Below are positions 9,049 through 18,047 of a stretch of DNA of 64,000 bases, in pieces. The DNA lies in the NCBI GenBank assembly GCA_947507965.1, contig CANNQU010000006.1, positions 17,781 to 81,780 on the forward strand. The letters run 5' to 3'. Within the stretch, counting starts at the first letter, position 1. Each line of letters starts with the position of its first letter. A program made the position numbers and the translations under genes. Below the pieces are notes generated by a model. The model did no database searches, was not told the DNA's origin, and saw only the letters and a program-made list of their open reading frames with translations. Source of the stretch: Bacteroidota bacterium. GTDB taxonomy: Bacteria > Bacteroidota > Bacteroidia > UKL13-3.

Positions 9049-10203
9049 ATGTCAAATAAAATAATAGCAATAGTAGTAATCAGTTTGTTTTTTGCAGCTT
9101 GCAAGCAGGATAAAACTGATCTGGGGCTTAAGAAGACCGAGCTGGAAGGATTACTTAAACAGCAAACCGAGTTGAATAGCAAGGTAGCGAAACTTCGAAA
9201 AGAAATCGATGCATTGGATACCCTTGCCATAAATCAGAAGAAGATTAAGGCTGTTGATATCACCGTAGCTTCATTGCAGGAATTCAGACATTTCATTGAG
9301 GCGTCGGCCGTTGTTGAAAGCGATCAGAATAATTTGATTACCGCAAAAACCCCTGGTTTTGTAATTAATGGAATTTTGGTTAAACCCGGCGACCAGGTGA
9401 GTGCCGGTCAAACCTTATGTACTGTTGATAACAGTGCCTTGGTTCAAAGTTTAGAAGCCATTAAGGTACAAGTAAATTTGGCCCAAACAGCATTCGATCG
9501 TCAAAAGACACTATGGGATAAAAAGATAGGAAGTGAGATTCAATATCTGCAAGCCAAAGCACAGAAAGAGGCCAGTGAAAAACAGAAGGCCAATTTGGAG
9601 GTAACCATTTCTAATACCAATATTTATGCCCCTTACGCGGGTACCATCGATGCGGTGAATTTTAAATTAGGCGATAATACGGCTGCCTTCAGTCCGGCAC
9701 AAAATTTTGGAGGTATTCGAATTGTAAATAATAGTCGATTGAAGTTAACTGCAAAATTGGCGGATACGTATATCAATAAAGTACATGTAGGCGATCGTGT
9801 GAAATTTGTAATTCCCGATTTGAACAATAAAGAGGTGGAGGCCACCGTGTCGTATGTGGCAGGAACGATTAGTGATAAAAGAACTTTTGATATTATCGTT
9901 TGGTTGTCAAATAATGTCGACTTAAAACCCAATATGAATGCTACTTTGAAAATTAATGATCTAAGCTTGAAAAATGTTATTGTGGTGAGTGAGAATATTA
10001 TTCAAAGTTCTGAAGGGCAAAAATCTTTACTGGTTTTAACCCATGAAGGTGGGAAAAGCCGGGTACGAAAGTTACTCATCACCACGGGCGAAAATTATGG
10101 TGGTTTAGTGGTGGTGAATGGCTTAAAGGAAGGTGATGAAATTGTCACCACTGGGTTTTCAGGTATTAATGATGGTGAAGAAGTTAAGCATCTGCCATTA
10201 TAA
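9049..10203 (+). CDS. RND efflux periplasmic adaptor subunit (lipoprotein)
   Basis: A membrane-fusion protein linking the RND pump to the TolC-like channel. It begins with a lipoprotein signal (SLFFAAC, acylated Cys18) and a short coiled coil (about residues 25-60). A lipoyl/hairpin domain follows, with the split half-motifs GFVINGILVKPGDQVSAGQTL and later IYAPYAGTIDAVNFKLGD, then beta-barrel and membrane-proximal domains. An extra N-terminal coiled coil before the lipoyl domain is common in Bacteroidota adaptors. It sits 47 bp after the tolC-like gene and 42 bp before the permease, so it is clearly in the same operon. Confidence 0.9.
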   Translation: MSNKIIAIVVISLFFAACKQDKTDLGLKKTELEGLLKQQTELNSKVAKLRKEIDALDTLAINQKKIKAVDITVASLQEFRHFIEASAVVESDQNNLITAKTPGFVINGILVKPGDQVSAGQTLCTVDNSALVQSLEAIKVQVNLAQTAFDRQKTLWDKKIGSEIQYLQAKAQKEASEKQKANLEVTISNTNIYAPYAGTIDAVNFKLGDNTAAFSPAQNFGGIRIVNNSRLKLTAKLADTYINKVHVGDRVKFVIPDLNNKEVEATVSYVAGTISDKRTFDIIVWLSNNVDLKPNMNATLKINDLSLKNVIVVSENIIQSSEGQKSLLVLTHEGGKSRVRKLLITTGENYGGLVVVNGLKEGDEIVTTGFSGINDGEEVKHLPL

Positions 10204-10245
10204 GATCCATCGGAAGTTAGAATATTTAGTTAAATCAATCGAAAA

Positions 10246-13200
10246 ATGAAGAAGGAATTTAAACCCACTACCTGGGCTATAAAAAATAAAACGGCGGTAT
10301 ATATTATTACCATATTGCTTTCCATTGCGGGTATGTCTATTTATAGCTCCTTGCCTAAGGAACGCTTCCCCGATGTGGTGATGCCTACCATATTTGTACA
10401 AACGATTTATCCAGGCGTATCTCCTACCGATATAGAAACTTCGGTAACACAGCCGCTCGAAAAGCAACTGAAATCGATAAGTGGAGTTAAGAAAGTAACC
10501 AGTACTTCAATGGAGAGTGTGTCGATTGTAACGGTAGAGTTTAATTCTAAAGTGAAGATAGAAGAAGCTAAACAGAAAGTACGTGATGCTTTGGATAAAG
10601 CCCAGAATGATATTCCGGCTGATGCGCAAAAAAATCAGGCTATTGGAGAATTTGATATTAGTGAGCTTCCTATCATGAATATCAATCTAAGTGGAGATTT
10701 TGATGCCTTGAAATTAAAGGCATTTGCGAAAATGCTGAAAGATAAAATAGAAGGAAACATAGAGATAAAACGATGCGATATCATCGGGGCACTTGATCGT
10801 GAAATAAAAGTTAACATCGATTTAAACAAGATGCTTACCTACCAACTTTCGTTCGATGATGTAGAGAATCAATTTCGGTACAATAATGTAAATATTAGCG
10901 GTGGAAATATACTGGTTGGTGATATTCGTCGCACGTTGCGAGTTACCGGTGAGTTCAAAAATTTGGAGGAGATAAGAAATATGATCGTGCGCACCCCATC
11001 GGGCACGGCGCTTCACCTATATGAATTTGCGGAGGTAAGTGATGACACCAAAGACCGTGAATCTTTTGCTCGCTTGGATGATAAACCGGTAGTAACCGTT
11101 AATGTGATAAAACGTGCCGGAGAAAATTTGATTAACGCAGCCGATAAAATTAAAATAACGATAGCACAGTTTCAAAAAGAAGGCAAATACCCGGAAAGCT
11201 TAAAAGTGACACTCACCGGCGACTTGAGTAAACAAACGCAACATCAATTAGACGACTTAATTAATACCGTCATTTTGGGGTTTTTATTCGTAACAATTGT
11301 TTTGATGTTTTTTATGGGGGTGGAAAATGCATTTTATGTTGGGCTTTCTGTGCCATTAAGCTCCTTACTTGCTTTTTTATTTATGCCGTCATTGGGTTTC
11401 TCGCTTAATTTAATTGTGTTGTTCTCGTTTTTATTGGCGCTTGGAATTGTCGTCGATGATGCCATCGTGGTGATCGAAAATACGCATCGTATATTCAATA
11501 AACATAAAGATATTACTTTGTTCAATGCAGCAAAAGAGGCAGCCGGTGAAGTTTTTATTCCGGTACTCACGGGTACGTTAACCAATGTAGCTCCTTTCTT
11601 TCCACTGCTCTTCTGGCCTGGAATTGCGGGTAAGTTCTTTTATTTTCTGCCAGTTACATTAATTATAACGTTGTTTGCGTCGTTAGTTGTTGCCTTTATA
11701 ATTAATCCGGTATTTGCCGTTTCGTTTATGAAACGCGATCATGAGTATAAACAGGATAGCTTTCGTCGATATCGTAAACCTATTATGGTGTTGCTTATTT
11801 TGGGTACTGCCTTGCATCTGATGGGTTGGGCTTCCAACTCCTTAGCGATGCATGGCTTTGGTAATTTCGTGCTATCTTGTATTGTCATCCTCGCCATCGT
11901 GCATTACCTCTTTAATCCTTTAATTCATGCCTTTCAGGATAACCTGCTTCCACGAATGCGTAATGGATATCGCAGCATCGTAACGTTTGCCATTCGAGGT
12001 TCTCATTCTCGGTGGATTTTTAGTGGTGCCATTCTCTTTTTCTTCATCAGTATCTTTATCTTTATTTCCTCCAAGCCTAAAGTTGAGTTCTTCCCTTCTG
12101 GCGACCCAAATTTTGTATATGTATATTGCGAGTTACCTATTGGAACGGAAGTTCATTATACCGACAGCATCACCAAGATTTTGGAAAGAAAGGTAAACGA
12201 ATCGATTGTTAATGATAAGGAAATTGTGGAATCGGTGATTGCCAATGTTGCCATTGGTGCAGGCGATCCTCGAAATCCTGATAGAGCAGCCCAATCTCAC
12301 AAGAGTAAAGTTACCGTTGCCTTCAAGGAGTTTGAGCATCGTCATGGTAAATCAACGTCGCTAATTCTAAAAGCAATACGCAATAATATTAAAGATATTC
12401 CTGGAACTTCGATCTCTGTGGAGCAAGAGCAAAATGGTCCTCCTACAGGTAGAGATCTTCAGATTGAGATTACTGGTGATCATTTCGATTCGTTGGTCGC
12501 AATTTCTGCTCGTGTTAAAGCGTTAATTAGTTCTTCAGGAATCCAGGGAATTGATCAATTAAAAACGGATCTTATTTTGGATAAACCGGAGTTGAAGGTG
12601 GTCATTGACAAAGTTAAAGCGCAGAAAGAAGGCTTATCGGTAGGGCAAATAGGTAGCAATCTGTTCGCAGGCCTTAGTGGTAGTAGAAATCCTTCCAAAT
12701 TACGTGATGGAGAAGATGAGATACCTATTATTGTTCGCTTACAAGAGCAGTACCGAGCAAAACCAGAAGATCTATTACGGATGAATATTACCTTTCGTGA
12801 TATGAGCAGTGGGCAACTAAAAACGGTTCCCTTGGCAGCCGTGGTGACGGTTGAAAATGCAAAAAACTATAATGGAATTAATCGCAAAGGACAGCGAAGA
12901 ATGGTTACCCTATATAGTGGATTGGTGAAAGGCTTTAACGGTAATCAGGTAAATGCAGAGTTGAAAAAACTATTGGCCGATGTGACCATGTCAGATGGAT
13001 ATGAAATTAAGCAAGGTGGTGCCCAAGAAGATCAGGCGGAAACCAGTATTTTTTTACTTTGGGCCTTCGCAGGAGCCATTGCGTTAATGTTCGTCGTTAT
13101 CGTTATTCAATTTAACTCAAGCACCAAGCCATTAATCATATTCTCAACGATTGTATTTAGTCTTTCGGGAGTGTTTTTAGGATACGCTATTTCTGGACGG

Positions 13201-13644
13201 CCATTCGTTATTGCAATGTCAGGCGTTGGCATCCTTGCCTTGGCAGGTATTGTAGTAAAAAATGGTATTATCCTAATCGAGTTTATTGATGAACTGAAAG
13301 CTCGTGGAATGCGTACACGTCAGGCTATTATTGAAGGTGGGGTTACACGTATGACGCCTGTATTGCTTACCGCCTTGGCTGCAATTTTAGGCTTGATACC
13401 ACTGGCCGTAGGTGTGAATATGAATTTTGGAGGCTTATTTACTTCCTTTAATCCCAATTTTTATCTCGGTGGAGAAAGTGTTGTTTTCTGGGGTCCATTG
13501 GCCTGGACCATCATTTACGGGTTAATTGTGGCTACGTTTCTTACCCTGATTGTAGCCCCAAGTATGTATTTGATTCGGTACAGGCTAAAGCTAAAACAAT
13601 TGCGCAAACGTCAGACGAAGCGGATATTGAATAGTAGCAATTAA
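10246..13644 (+). CDS. RND efflux pump inner membrane permease (HAE1/AcrB type)
   Basis: A proton-driven multidrug exporter. It starts with TM1 right after a short cytosolic segment, has the TM4 proton-relay aspartates in GIVVDDAIVVIEN (Asp404/405), and a second TM bundle from about residue 1025. It has 1132 residues against about 1030-1050 for AcrB. Much of the excess is at about 505-570, between TM6 and TM7, where two additional hydrophobic segments appear (IMVLLILGTALHLMGWA and FVLSCIVILAIVHYLF). It closes the tetR-tolC-adaptor-permease operon and ends 7 bp from the convergent mutL stop. The substrate cannot be predicted from the sequence. Confidence 0.92.
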   Translation: MKKEFKPTTWAIKNKTAVYIITILLSIAGMSIYSSLPKERFPDVVMPTIFVQTIYPGVSPTDIETSVTQPLEKQLKSISGVKKVTSTSMESVSIVTVEFNSKVKIEEAKQKVRDALDKAQNDIPADAQKNQAIGEFDISELPIMNINLSGDFDALKLKAFAKMLKDKIEGNIEIKRCDIIGALDREIKVNIDLNKMLTYQLSFDDVENQFRYNNVNISGGNILVGDIRRTLRVTGEFKNLEEIRNMIVRTPSGTALHLYEFAEVSDDTKDRESFARLDDKPVVTVNVIKRAGENLINAADKIKITIAQFQKEGKYPESLKVTLTGDLSKQTQHQLDDLINTVILGFLFVTIVLMFFMGVENAFYVGLSVPLSSLLAFLFMPSLGFSLNLIVLFSFLLALGIVVDDAIVVIENTHRIFNKHKDITLFNAAKEAAGEVFIPVLTGTLTNVAPFFPLLFWPGIAGKFFYFLPVTLIITLFASLVVAFIINPVFAVSFMKRDHEYKQDSFRRYRKPIMVLLILGTALHLMGWASNSLAMHGFGNFVLSCIVILAIVHYLFNPLIHAFQDNLLPRMRNGYRSIVTFAIRGSHSRWIFSGAILFFFISIFIFISSKPKVEFFPSGDPNFVYVYCELPIGTEVHYTDSITKILERKVNESIVNDKEIVESVIANVAIGAGDPRNPDRAAQSHKSKVTVAFKEFEHRHGKSTSLILKAIRNNIKDIPGTSISVEQEQNGPPTGRDLQIEITGDHFDSLVAISARVKALISSSGIQGIDQLKTDLILDKPELKVVIDKVKAQKEGLSVGQIGSNLFAGLSGSRNPSKLRDGEDEIPIIVRLQEQYRAKPEDLLRMNITFRDMSSGQLKTVPLAAVVTVENAKNYNGINRKGQRRMVTLYSGLVKGFNGNQVNAELKKLLADVTMSDGYEIKQGGAQEDQAETSIFLLWAFAGAIALMFVVIVIQFNSSTKPLIIFSTIVFSLSGVFLGYAISGRPFVIAMSGVGILALAGIVVKNGIILIEFIDELKARGMRTRQAIIEGGVTRMTPVLLTALAAILGLIPLAVGVNMNFGGLFTSFNPNFYLGGESVVFWGPLAWTIIYGLIVATFLTLIVAPSMYLIRYRLKLKQLRKRQTKRILNSSN

Positions 13645-13651
13645 CTCCGGA

Positions 13652-15481
13652 TTAAAACATTCTTTCTAAATCGTCCAGTGAAATGGTGCGTACGATAATT
13701 TTTCCGTCTGCCGTTTGGTAAGGCATGGTGCACGCAAAGAGCTCGTCAACCATATTTCGCATTTCCTCATTTCCTAAGGTTTTACCGTATTTAATACTTA
13801 ATCGTTTCGATAAACTTCTGGCAACACTTTCCCGCTTGGTGATTTTTACGTCGGTTTTGTATGTTTTATACTGTTCGAGCATGCCCTCAAATAATTCCTG
13901 AGGGCTATTGTTGTTCGCTTCTGCCGGCAGTCCATTAATTACAACCTGATTATTTCCAAAATCATCGAGCACAAAACCCAAGGCCCGAAATTCATGCATT
14001 AATTCCTGAAATAATACCATATCGCCGGCATTAAACTGGATGACAATAGGAAACAATACGTGTTGGCTCATGCCCGTGTTTTTCTCCATCTCTTCCAAAT
14101 AACGTTCGTACAGTATCCTCTCATGTGCTGCCTGTTGGTCGATAAGCATCATCCCACTTTTAATGGATGAAACAATATACCGTTTGTGAAACTGCATGAA
14201 TTGTTTTTGTATATCGTCTTCATTTTGCAAGTCGTTGCTCAACGAAGGCTGTATGATATGCTTTTCTACCGAGGCTGTGCTGTTTTCTGAAGGAGTATAC
14301 AGTTGTTGCCAGTTTTTTTGATTGTCTTGTTCGCGATAGCTCGGTTCGCGTTGGGTATAGTTATCCTTGTTGAAGGGGTTGAAGTTTTGATCTACTCTTA
14401 TTTCCGGGGGAAACGGAATTTCATCCTTTCCAAAGAAATTAGGATTGAAATTTTGTATATCAGATGGCGCCTCGAAGTCGAATTGAGGGGTGATGGTATG
14501 TTGCCCTAAAGTTCGTTTGACGACGGCCTTTAAAATGGTGTATAAATTCTTTTCATCACGAAATTTTATTTCTGTTTTTGTAGGGTGAACATTAATATCA
14601 ATCGTTGACGGGTCTAAGTCGATGAATAACACATAAAAAGGGAAGTTGTCGGTAGGCATCAAATCTTGATAAGCACCTACTACCGCATGATTGAGATAGG
14701 AGTTTTTAATAAAACGCTGGTTAACAAAGAAAAATTGTTCGCCTCTGGTTCTTTTGGCAAAGTCGGGTTTGCCTACAAAACCATAGATTGATGCGAGCTG
14801 TGTCGATTCATTGACGGTTAAAATTTGTTCTTTGTATTTTTCTCCAAACAATCCAATGATACGCTGTTTCAAGGTTCCGGATAGAACGTGAAAAACATCA
14901 CTATCATTGTTGGTCATCGAAAATCCAATATGTGGATTGGCTAACGCTACCCTTAAAAATTCTTCGATAATATGATTTGCCTCTACCGAATCGCTCTTTA
15001 AAAAAGTACGGCGTGCCGGAACATTAAAAAACAAGTTTTTTACCGAAATGGTTGTACCTACCGGTGTTGCCACTACTTCTTGCATCTTTACCTGACTGCC
15101 CTCAATAACAATCTGCGTGCCTACTTCATCTTCTGCCCTTTTGGTTTTCATGTCCACTTGAGCTACCGCGGCTAAGCTAGCCAATGCCTCCCCTCTAAAT
15201 CCGAAAGTTTGTAAAGAAAACAGATCTTCAATGGCCCTGAGCTTACTCGTGGCATGCCGCTCCCAACAAAGCCGAGCGTCAACCTCACTCATGCCTGAAC
15301 CATTGTCTGTAATTTGTATTAGGGCCTTTCCTCCTTCTCTTATATTTAAGGTGATTTTGGTCGCCTTTGCATCAACACTATTCTCTAAAAGTTCTTTCAC
15401 TACACTGGATGGGCGTTGCACAACTTCTCCGGCCGCTATTTGATTTGCGGTATGATCAGGTAATAAATTGATGACTCCCAT
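13652..15481 (-). CDS. mutL: DNA mismatch repair protein MutL
   Basis: Mismatch-repair matchmaker. The N-terminal GHKL ATPase is intact: NQIAAGEVV, ELLENSVDA, ITDNGSGM, GFRGEAL and the FFNVPAR motif. The C-terminal dimerisation domain carries DQQAAHERILYE where endonuclease MutLs have DQHA(x)2E(x)4E, so His is Gln. The final CPHGRP-type metal motif reads YQTADGKII, with no Cys/His pair. Such changes may alter or abolish nicking activity, though related Bacteroidota sequences vary here too. I use the ATG at 15481 (MGVINLL): the track start at 15490 is a TTG lying inside the -7 box TATTTTTGC. The gene is convergent with the RND pump gene. Confidence 0.93.
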   Translation of the reverse strand: MGVINLLPDHTANQIAAGEVVQRPSSVVKELLENSVDAKATKITLNIREGGKALIQITDNGSGMSEVDARLCWERHATSKLRAIEDLFSLQTFGFRGEALASLAAVAQVDMKTKRAEDEVGTQIVIEGSQVKMQEVVATPVGTTISVKNLFFNVPARRTFLKSDSVEANHIIEEFLRVALANPHIGFSMTNNDSDVFHVLSGTLKQRIIGLFGEKYKEQILTVNESTQLASIYGFVGKPDFAKRTRGEQFFFVNQRFIKNSYLNHAVVGAYQDLMPTDNFPFYVLFIDLDPSTIDINVHPTKTEIKFRDEKNLYTILKAVVKRTLGQHTITPQFDFEAPSDIQNFNPNFFGKDEIPFPPEIRVDQNFNPFNKDNYTQREPSYREQDNQKNWQQLYTPSENSTASVEKHIIQPSLSNDLQNEDDIQKQFMQFHKRYIVSSIKSGMMLIDQQAAHERILYERYLEEMEKNTGMSQHVLFPIVIQFNAGDMVLFQELMHEFRALGFVLDDFGNNQVVINGLPAEANNNSPQELFEGMLEQYKTYKTDVKITKRESVARSLSKRLSIKYGKTLGNEEMRNMVDELFACTMPYQTADGKIIVRTISLDDLERMF

Positions 15482-15486
15482 ACCCT

Positions 15487-15495
15487 GCAAAAATA
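15487..15495 (-). promoter_or_regulatory. mutL -7 promoter element (TATTTTTGC)
   Basis: An exact TAnnTTTG match on the minus strand, 5 bases before the chosen ATG. Its internal TTG is the start used by the ORF track, which is therefore unlikely to be real. Confidence 0.6.
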
Positions 15496-15626
15496 AGGGT
15501 TCTCTACGACTAAAGTCTCCGATTTTTATCTGGCCTCACCAATGGTCTTCTTTTTAACGCCCCAACACACGAAGTGTAGCTTGCATTCGACGAAGAAAAT
15601 TCTTGCACTAAAAACAAATAAAAAAT

Positions 15627-15634
15627 TAGTTTTG
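15627..15634 (+). promoter_or_regulatory. MBOAT gene -7 promoter element (TAGTTTTG)
   Basis: A TAnnTTTG match ending 10 bases before the ATG of the MBOAT gene. It lies in the 163-bp intergenic region shared with divergent mutL. Confidence 0.55.
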
Positions 15635-15644
15635 CTTTCTTCTT

Positions 15645-17045
15645 ATGCTGTTTAACTCGTTTGCATTTATACTTTTCTTTCCCCTGGTGGTGGGATGTTA
15701 CTTTTTGTTGCCTCAGCGTTTTCGAAATATTTTTTTATTGGCATGTAGCTGCTATTTCTATATGTACTTTAACCCTATTTACATATTAATTTTAGCCTAT
15801 ACTATCGCAGTCGATTTTTTTGTCGGAATCAAAATAGAAAATAATTTTGGAAATAGGAGAGCCCAGAAAATATGGCTATATGCCTCTCTGGTTGCGAATA
15901 TAGGGGCATTGGCTTTTTTTAAGTACGCCAACTTTGTATGGGAAAATATCTCTTCGGCCCTATCTCTTGCTAGTATTAATCCGTCTTTTTCTTTGCCCGC
16001 TATTTTACTGCCTATTGGCCTTTCATTTCATACGTTTCAGGCCATAAGCTATTCGGTAGAAGTGTATCGTGGAAAGCAGAAAGCAGAGCGAAATATCCTC
16101 GTCTATTCTTTGTATGTGATGTTTTTCCCCCAGTTGGTTGCCGGTCCTATCGAACGTCCACAAAGACTTTTGCATCAATTCACCGGTAAACATTACTTCA
16201 CCTACTCCAATTTTTCTATCGGAGCAAAATGGATTCTTTGGGGGCTGTTTAAAAAAGTAGTGGTGGCCGATAATCTTTCAACGTTAGTGGATGCTGTTTA
16301 TAATTCTCCTCAGAGTCATACCGGATTGGCATTGCTGGCGGCCACAGGGCTCTTTGCATTTCAAATTTATGGCGACTTTAGTGGCTATAGTGATATGGCT
16401 AAGGGTATTGCTAAAATTATGGGTTTCGATTTAAGTATAAATTTCAATTTGCCTTATTTCTCTGCTAGTGTAAGTGAATTCTGGAGGAAATGGCATATCT
16501 CCCTCTCCAGTTGGTTTAAAGAGTACGTGTACGTTCCTCTGGGAGGTAATAAAGAAAATTTTTTCAGGAATTTGTTTATCACCTTTGCCCTGAGCGGGCT
16601 ATGGCATGGCGCTAATTTCACCTATCTTGTGTGGGGTGTTCTCAATGGTATATTGGTGTTCATGGATAAATACGTCTTCAAAATCCCTTTTAATATACCC
16701 CGTTTCCTGAAAATGGCGATGGCATTTCTTTTGATCGATTTCTGTTGGATATTTTTCAGATCTTCCTCGCTCTCCGACGCCTCCTATATCATCACGCACG
16801 CTTTCACCAATTGGTCTTGGTACACCTTAAATACCATAGCGGTGGAACGCCATACCTGGTTCATTGCACTCTCCATGCTTGCTTTCATGCTCACTGTTGA
16901 GTGGCTTACAAAAGCAAAATCGGTCATCGGATGGTGGAATGAAACGGCGCGAGAGTATAAAATTATATTCCTCAATGTTTTACTTATTTTAATGCTTCTT
17001 TTTGGGGTGTTTGAACATCGTACTTTTATCTACTTTCAATTTTAG
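15645..17045 (+). CDS. MBOAT-family membrane O-acyltransferase (AlgI/DltB-like)
   Basis: A polytopic membrane protein of the MBOAT family, which moves acyl groups from a cytosolic donor across the membrane for transfer to an extracytoplasmic glycan. It shows the family block FWRKWHISLSSWFKEYVYVPLGG (about residues 280-302) and the invariant catalytic histidine in SGLWHGANFTY. Length (466) is typical for AlgI-type proteins. The next gene starts 4 bp after the stop and encodes an SGNH-like partner, the usual two-component acylation arrangement. The acceptor (exopolysaccharide, lipid or cell-wall polymer) is not indicated, because no polysaccharide cluster is adjacent. Confidence 0.9.
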   Translation: MLFNSFAFILFFPLVVGCYFLLPQRFRNIFLLACSCYFYMYFNPIYILILAYTIAVDFFVGIKIENNFGNRRAQKIWLYASLVANIGALAFFKYANFVWENISSALSLASINPSFSLPAILLPIGLSFHTFQAISYSVEVYRGKQKAERNILVYSLYVMFFPQLVAGPIERPQRLLHQFTGKHYFTYSNFSIGAKWILWGLFKKVVVADNLSTLVDAVYNSPQSHTGLALLAATGLFAFQIYGDFSGYSDMAKGIAKIMGFDLSINFNLPYFSASVSEFWRKWHISLSSWFKEYVYVPLGGNKENFFRNLFITFALSGLWHGANFTYLVWGVLNGILVFMDKYVFKIPFNIPRFLKMAMAFLLIDFCWIFFRSSSLSDASYIITHAFTNWSWYTLNTIAVERHTWFIALSMLAFMLTVEWLTKAKSVIGWWNETAREYKIIFLNVLLILMLLFGVFEHRTFIYFQF

Positions 17046-17049
17046 AATC

Positions 17050-17994
17050 ATGAAAATACTGACACGGATAATTTATAAAACAATCGTATACTCTTCACCC
17101 GCTTGGCTGTTTTATTTTTATTTAGAGTATCGCCTCGGCATTCTTGAAAATTCATATTCCTTTAAAATCCAACACTTTAATGCAATAAAAGACAGTTGCA
17201 GGGTTTTGGTGCTAGGTAATTCGGAAATGATGAAAGGAATAAATCCGGATTTTATTCCTCAGCCAGCCTTTAATATGGCTCACGTAAGCCAAAATTATGT
17301 GGTTGACGAGCTTATTCTTCAAAAATATATCAGTCAGTTACCTCAACTAAAACTGGTGGTTTTGGGATTGTCATATCTCTCTTTTGGCGATGATTTGCAA
17401 AATGGGGAAGAGACATGGCGGATTTCATTTTATAAGAAGCATTACGGAGTAGCATTAAATAATGGTTTCGATGCAAAGGATTATTCTAACACGTTGCGCT
17501 ACACCCCCTACGAAGCCTTTAAATTGTGCCTCAATAATTTCAATACCGATTTGGTTAATGGCATTCAAGCCAACGGTTGGATGCAAGCCATAGGATCCGA
17601 TTCCACTCATCTGACGGATGAATTTGCAAGGCAAAGAGCGACTATGCATACCAAAAGTTTGAGACTTGAAAATGTTTCCAAGAATATTATGGCTCTCCGA
17701 AATATAATCGTGTTATTGAAAAAGAGGAATATAAGAATCCTACTCATGGCTCCTCCGGTAATGCAAAATTATTCTCGATGTTTAGATCAATCATGGCTTG
17801 CTAGAAATGATAGTTTGGTGAACCTTCTTACGTTAGAATATAAACTGGAAGTAGTTGATTTTACCAAAGCGAATGATTCATTCTATAATACTTTTGAAGG
17901 AGGATTCAGTGATGTAAATCATTTGAACAAAGATGGAGCAGATTGGCTGGGCATCGTTTTGGGTTGCTATGTGTTTGAAACAAAAAAAGAATAG
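17050..17994 (+). CDS. SGNH/GDSL-like partner protein of the MBOAT acyltransferase
   Basis: An N-terminal hydrophobic anchor (about residues 5-25) precedes an extracytoplasmic domain with an SGNH-like pattern: GNSEMMKG near residue 57 supplies the nucleophile-type Gly-Asn-Ser, and DVNHLNKDG near 288 supplies the Asp-x-x-His pair. Such proteins act with MBOAT channels as the periplasmic acyl transferase. The start is set at the ATG at 17050. The track start at 17002 lies inside the MBOAT gene and reads the out-of-frame MBOAT tail. The 4-bp spacing to the MBOAT stop supports co-expression. The precise substrate is unknown. Confidence 0.72.
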   Translation: MKILTRIIYKTIVYSSPAWLFYFYLEYRLGILENSYSFKIQHFNAIKDSCRVLVLGNSEMMKGINPDFIPQPAFNMAHVSQNYVVDELILQKYISQLPQLKLVVLGLSYLSFGDDLQNGEETWRISFYKKHYGVALNNGFDAKDYSNTLRYTPYEAFKLCLNNFNTDLVNGIQANGWMQAIGSDSTHLTDEFARQRATMHTKSLRLENVSKNIMALRNIIVLLKKRNIRILLMAPPVMQNYSRCLDQSWLARNDSLVNLLTLEYKLEVVDFTKANDSFYNTFEGGFSDVNHLNKDGADWLGIVLGCYVFETKKE

Positions 17995-18018
17995 CCCATA
18001 GTTTATGTTCTATGGGCT
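17982..18018 (-). terminator. Terminator for the OmpA-family gene
   Basis: A perfect 9-bp stem, AGCCCATAG / CTATGGGCT, with an 8-nt loop. Read on the minus strand it is followed by ATTCTTTTTTTG, a U-rich tract. It overlaps the last bases of the convergent SGNH-like gene. Confidence 0.65.
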
Positions 18019-18047
18019 ATGCTACTGCTAAATGGTGCTTTATGGGC

